Of a stretch of 64,000 nt of DNA, positions 60,884-64,000 are shown one piece after another. The stretch is from Carya illinoinensis (taxonomy: Eukaryota > Streptophyta > Magnoliopsida > Fagales > Juglandaceae): contig NC_056766.1 in NCBI RefSeq assembly GCF_018687715.1, positions 38,349,433-38,413,432 of the forward strand, written 5' to 3'. The notes under the pieces are model-generated. The model ran no database searches and had not been told where the DNA came from. It saw only the letters and a program-made list of their open reading frames with translations. The first letter of the stretch is position 1. Every line of letters starts with the position of its first letter. The translations under genes and the position numbers were made by a program.

Positions 60884-62196
60884 GGTTGGGTCAGACGCGA
60901 ACCCGATATTGGAAGACCGGGTTGCAGGCCTAAAACATACCTCTTTTATAATTAAATATATAATATAGATTCTAATTACTTATGTCTATATAGTGAATAT
61001 ATTTTATAGGCATATTTTATAATTTGTATAATAATTAGTCAATACAATTTAATAATTCCATATATTAGTATGTGAGAACCATATATGAAATAGATATATG
61101 CTATTATATTAAGTGTATGTATTAATAATATATGTAAACATATAATATATTGTTATGTAAGATAAATACAAATTAGTTAGATATTAATTATTTATAAATT
61201 TTTTAAAATTTTATAATTTAATAGAGGTTCTACTTGTTAGTTGTATAAATTCAATATTAGTTCTTTTGTTTATTTATTTAATTTATTAATTATTAAATCT
61301 TATTAAAAAAAACAATTCAAGCTGGTGCTCGGCTTGACTAGAACTCGTTTGTGGGATGAGGTCGAACTCGAGCTCGAGTTGAGATTTTATCTTATCGAGT
61401 CGAGCTCAAACAAAGAATAAAAAAGAATCTCGAGCTCGAGTATTTTGGGTCAAGCCGAACTCGACAAGCCAAAAACCGGCTCGGCTCGGCTCGATTACAG
61501 CCCTACATCCGGAGTTGTACCGTACAATAATTTCAGCTATCTAAACGCAATATTTTATCTTTTAAATTTTGAAAATATCCACTTAAATAAACAATATAAA
61601 ATAGTAAAAACTGACATGAATAATACATGATCAATGCCAATCTGATGTGAATAGTATATAAACAGCGCAAACTAAAATGAACAGTACATAATTCAGGTAC
61701 TCTATAAATACTGCAGGATTTACACATTTTTCAAATCTTAAAAAGTAAAATCTATCTCATCTCATCTCACTATTCAAACACATTTTTTTTTACAAACTAT
61801 TTCATTTTATTTTAACTAAAAAATTTCACTATTATTTAAAATATATTACCTTACCTGAGTTGCATACCCCAACGAGGCAGTTGGACAAGGAAGATAAGGA
61901 ATCTGCAAAGGCATTCTGGAGGGAATTGATGATTGCTAGCCCTCTTCACAAGCCAAATGTTGTTCCTCTGCTGTGTTTTTAACTTTTTGCATTGATCCAA
62001 AGGAGGGCCTTTTCTTGGTGTACAAGTATGTCTCTGGCGAAAGCGAGCGCCCATCTGCATGGTATGTTTTGAAGCCTGAAGGTCTTTTATTTGAAAATTT
62101 GATTTGGATTTGATGAGTTTGAATTGATTTTGTGACACACGTTTGTAGGGAAGAAGGGCTCAAGAGCTGGTTCTTTACTTCCATGGTCTATGAGCT

Positions 62197-62648
62197 AGGT
62201 GGGAAATAATTTATTTTTACTAGTTGGGAAATGATAATTTTAAGTAAAAATAAATTATTAATTAATATATAGAGTGTATTTATAAAAATAAAAAATAAAA
62301 AAAATTATTATTAAAATATTTAATATTATATTATTATTTTGACTTTGAGATAGATAACGGATTAATATCTCCAATGATTTTAATTTTTAGTCAAATTTTA
62401 GACTTGGTAATAATAGCAAATACCTTGTGGATATTAAGAAGGAAATAGATAATTACTTTTTGTGGCTGAAATTTCACTACTCTCTTATAAAACTCTTGCA
62501 AAATTTCAGACAAGGGAAGCCAAGAAAGAATCCTTTGTGGCTTGAATCATGTATCTACCAACCTGTTTAAGAAAAAACACTAATTTTTTTAGAACCATTC
62601 AAACTGTATAAAGAGGTGCACATGCAGCCACTACTTAACTCCTCTCAA
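62197..62648. other. AT-rich spacer after the kinase pseudogene
   Basis: No gene or clear repeat recognised. Kinase homology stops abruptly near 62196 at 'tctatgagct', so an insertion or deletion junction is likely here. Confidence 0.6.
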
Positions 62649-63208
62649 TGTTGGGTTGAGTGTGGAGCCTAGTTTGAGAGATGAAAAGTACCAGACAGAT
62701 TGTTCATTAAATTACGCTTGACTTGGTGCTCGAGCAAAATTCAGAGAGAGAGTTCGCTCAAGATGTACACGACTGTTGGCTCAAGCGATAAAAACGCTAA
62801 TATTCACTCGAGGTTATCTCACAATGCATTCGACTCTTCACTCAAGCAAAGAGTCCTAATTTTGCCACCTTAGGGTTCCTCATGTCGAAGCCTATACATA
62901 TAAAGGTTTTTTCATATGTTTGTTGATGAGATTGAAGTGAGAGAGAGGCAAACGGCATGGAAAGCTTTCTTGTGAGAGAAAAAAGCCCCAGACAGAGAGT
63001 TGAGATTGTGAATAAAGTGAAGCTTTTGTAATTCACTGTGTTGTAATCTCCTTTGAATAAAATTTCATGCAGCTTCGTGAAAGTAAATAAATTGTTGAAC
63101 CACGTAAATATTGTGGTGTGTGATTGTGTGTGCTTAATTCCTGTATTTCCATATTTATTTCATTGTTTGTCTCGCTATTGTTGTGTGGGTGTGGTGTTTT
63201 TCAGAACA
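62649..63208 (+). mobile_element. Solo LTR (560 bp)
   Basis: Starts 'tgttgggttgag' and ends 'ttcagaaca', flanked by a perfect 5-bp duplication 'ctcaa' (62644-62648 and 63209-63213). It contains a 'tatacatataaag' TATA-like stretch near 62890 and 'gaataaaatttc' (poly(A) signal) near 63054. The 3' part ('ccacgtaaatattgtggtgt') resembles the 14564-14976 LTR read on its minus strand, so the two are distant members of one Copia-like group. No internal region remains. Confidence 0.87.
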
Positions 63209-64000
63209 CTCAATGCTGATGAAGTCAGGCCTTGGGCAGTATGAGATCCATATTTCAGCATCAATGACAGATTGAATCAGCATTAGCCAAGATGAAAAAA
63301 AGACAACAAAATTATGAGACATTTCTTTCTTCTTCATATAAGTAAACGACTATATTAATATAATACGCATTATAAGACATTTCTTGAGCATTATAAAGTT
63401 ATGAAGGAAAAGGATGCAGGCAAAACTGAAATTACATCCAATCCCATTGTCCACTGCAGTAATACATGTAGATATACCCTCAAATGGTTTACCTAAAAAA
63501 ATTCTTTAATTCAATTTCCTTTCTTTTTCTGTGGATACCGGCGGAATTAATTCTTTTTCGTACCGATGTGCTGTCCTCGGTCTTTCCAATCAAGGACAAT
63601 ATACAAGTTATAACAAAAATTACATAAATTGAGATTACAAATGAGGAGTTTGGCTTGCTACACCTCCACAATGAAACAGATGGCTCCAAGCTAACTGATG
63701 CAAACCCTTCTTGGGAACTTCGCCGCCTGTAAATAAGCAGAAGATAGAAATTTGCAGGATGAGTTCAATGCTTACAGATGATAAGTAAGCAAATTCAAGA
63801 CTCGTTTCCAGTAGATGCAAAAATTGCCTATATGAACAAGTAATTCGTCCATGATTAGTCCTATTTCTAAATAGTGAACACCATAATCACGACAACTCAT
63901 CAGCTCATTTTTCTTAAGAGGAACTACGGTGCAACCTACAGGAAAAACTTCGAGAAGTTATTCATCTAACAAACTACTTAGAAATGCGTCGCTCATATGT
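63209..64000. other. Right edge, possible 3' end of a minus-strand gene
   Basis: On the minus strand, after a plausible acceptor 'tgcttatttacag' (ending at 63727), an open stretch to about 63635 reads 'GGEVPKKGLHQLAWSHLFHC' and ten more residues, then a stop. It could be the last exon of a gene running off the right edge, but I do not recognise it. The rest of the segment shows nothing definable. Confidence 0.3.

Larger units (their letters stand above)
50904..60931. mobile_element. Probable second hAT-like element (third layer)
   Basis: The left end 'agggctgtgcaaaataaacc' and the reverse-complemented right end 'aggcctgcaacccggtct' are similar. Flanks 'taagcata' and 'aaaacata' are only 6 of 8 alike. 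It holds a CT microsatellite (51235-51253), a short open segment (51265-51339) and the LTR retrotransposon. The right-hand boundary is tentative. Confidence 0.45.
50617..61504. mobile_element. hAT-like dispersed element with 'gctcggctcg' ends (second layer)
   Basis: Left part 50617-50830 and right part about 61315-61504 share the 'actcgactcggctcgg' / 'ccggctcggctcggctcg' type of sequence in opposite orientations. Ends 'agggttgtag' and, reverse-complemented, 'agggctgtaa'. Flanks 'tcatccgg' (50609-50616) and 'acatccgg' (61505-61512) match at 7 of 8 positions, fitting a hAT target duplication within the outer MITE. No coding sequence. Confidence 0.68.
50584..61877. mobile_element. MITE-like element inserted in kinase exon 2 (outermost nested layer)
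   Basis: The left end 'ccaagtttggatactgggat' and the reverse-complemented right end 'gcctcgttggggtatgcaac' are similar, and the kinase reading resumes exactly after the right end. About 345 bp of its right part (61513-61877, with 'ctatctcatctcatctcact') and 33 bp of its left part remain visible; the rest is pushed apart by later insertions. The target duplication is 2-3 bp or unclear. Confidence 0.62.
49990..62196 (+). pseudogene. Receptor-like cytoplasmic kinase pseudogene split by nested transposons
   Basis: Exon 1 remnant is about 49990-50422, ending 'RFSYGEIVSATHNFSKG', with a frameshift near 50118 and an in-frame stop at 50230-50232. Intron 50423-50505 is GT-AG. Exon 2 starts at 50506 with the kinase glycine loop 'RVLGRGGLSC' and one lost base near 50536, and stops at about 50583. 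It resumes about 11.3 kb away at 61878 with 'QLDKEDKESAKAFWRELMIA', then 'HKPNVVPLL', then (frameshifted) 'CIDPKEGLFLVYKYVSG', ending at a preserved donor at 62061. Exon 3 (62149 to about 62196) gives 'KKGSRAGSLLPWSM'. The rest of the kinase domain is missing. It is a member of a plant cytoplasmic Ser/Thr kinase family related to receptor kinases; the exact subfamily is uncertain. Several independent lesions show it is dead. Confidence 0.83.

Overview
The window is nuclear DNA from a flowering plant. The evidence is AT-rich intergenic sequence, GT-AG introns, a plant LRR receptor-like kinase, a plant Myb/SANT-like gene, and many plant transposons (FAR1-type Mutator elements, hAT MITEs, a Tekay/Del-like LTR retrotransposon). 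Dispersed repeats with 'gtttggat...gatgagatgag' ends resemble those I associate with Fagales such as walnut and hickory; that placement is inference. No tRNA, rRNA, CRISPR or organellar gene was seen.

Layout. 1-18.25 kb: a degenerate tandem array of about 43 monomers of roughly 285 bp, running off the left edge and containing a two-monomer inverted block. It is interrupted by four transposons: a 4.5-kb Mutator-like element (8314-12835), a solo LTR (14564-14976), a 173-bp Mutator-type MITE (16082-16254) and a 639-bp hAT-type MITE (16938-17576). 18.25-21.65 kb: gene-free. 21.65-24.16 kb: an RKL1/RLK902-type LRR receptor pseudokinase on the minus strand. 24.4-38.1 kb: AT-rich, MITE-rich intergenic DNA with one GC-rich possible retroposon (about 29.26-30.47 kb). 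38.9-44.95 kb: a 12-exon plus-strand gene encoding six tandem Myb/SANT-like modules. 46.06-46.46 kb: a BAP31-family ER membrane protein gene on the minus strand. 48.5-49.7 kb: a hAT-like element with a long CT microsatellite. 50.0-62.2 kb: a broken protein-kinase gene whose second exon is split by a stack of nested transposons, the innermost a young 9.19-kb LTR retrotransposon with 3.48-kb LTRs. 62.65-63.21 kb: a second solo LTR.

Three apparently intact host genes are present (receptor pseudokinase, multi-Myb protein, BAP31-like protein). I see no sign that they share a pathway. The rest is a record of transposition.

Most unusual: (i) two different Mutator-type elements inserted at the same register of the tandem repeat with the same 9-bp target duplication; (ii) a Mutator element pairing a FAR1 transposase remnant with a convergent GRF zinc-finger ORF; (iii) a non-autonomous LTR retrotransposon carrying an intact antisense 142-aa ORF with its own TATA box and poly(A) signal; (iv) arrays of 11 hairpin-forming repeats in each of its LTRs; (v) a gene made of six copies of a two-exon Myb/SANT cassette in constant intron phase.
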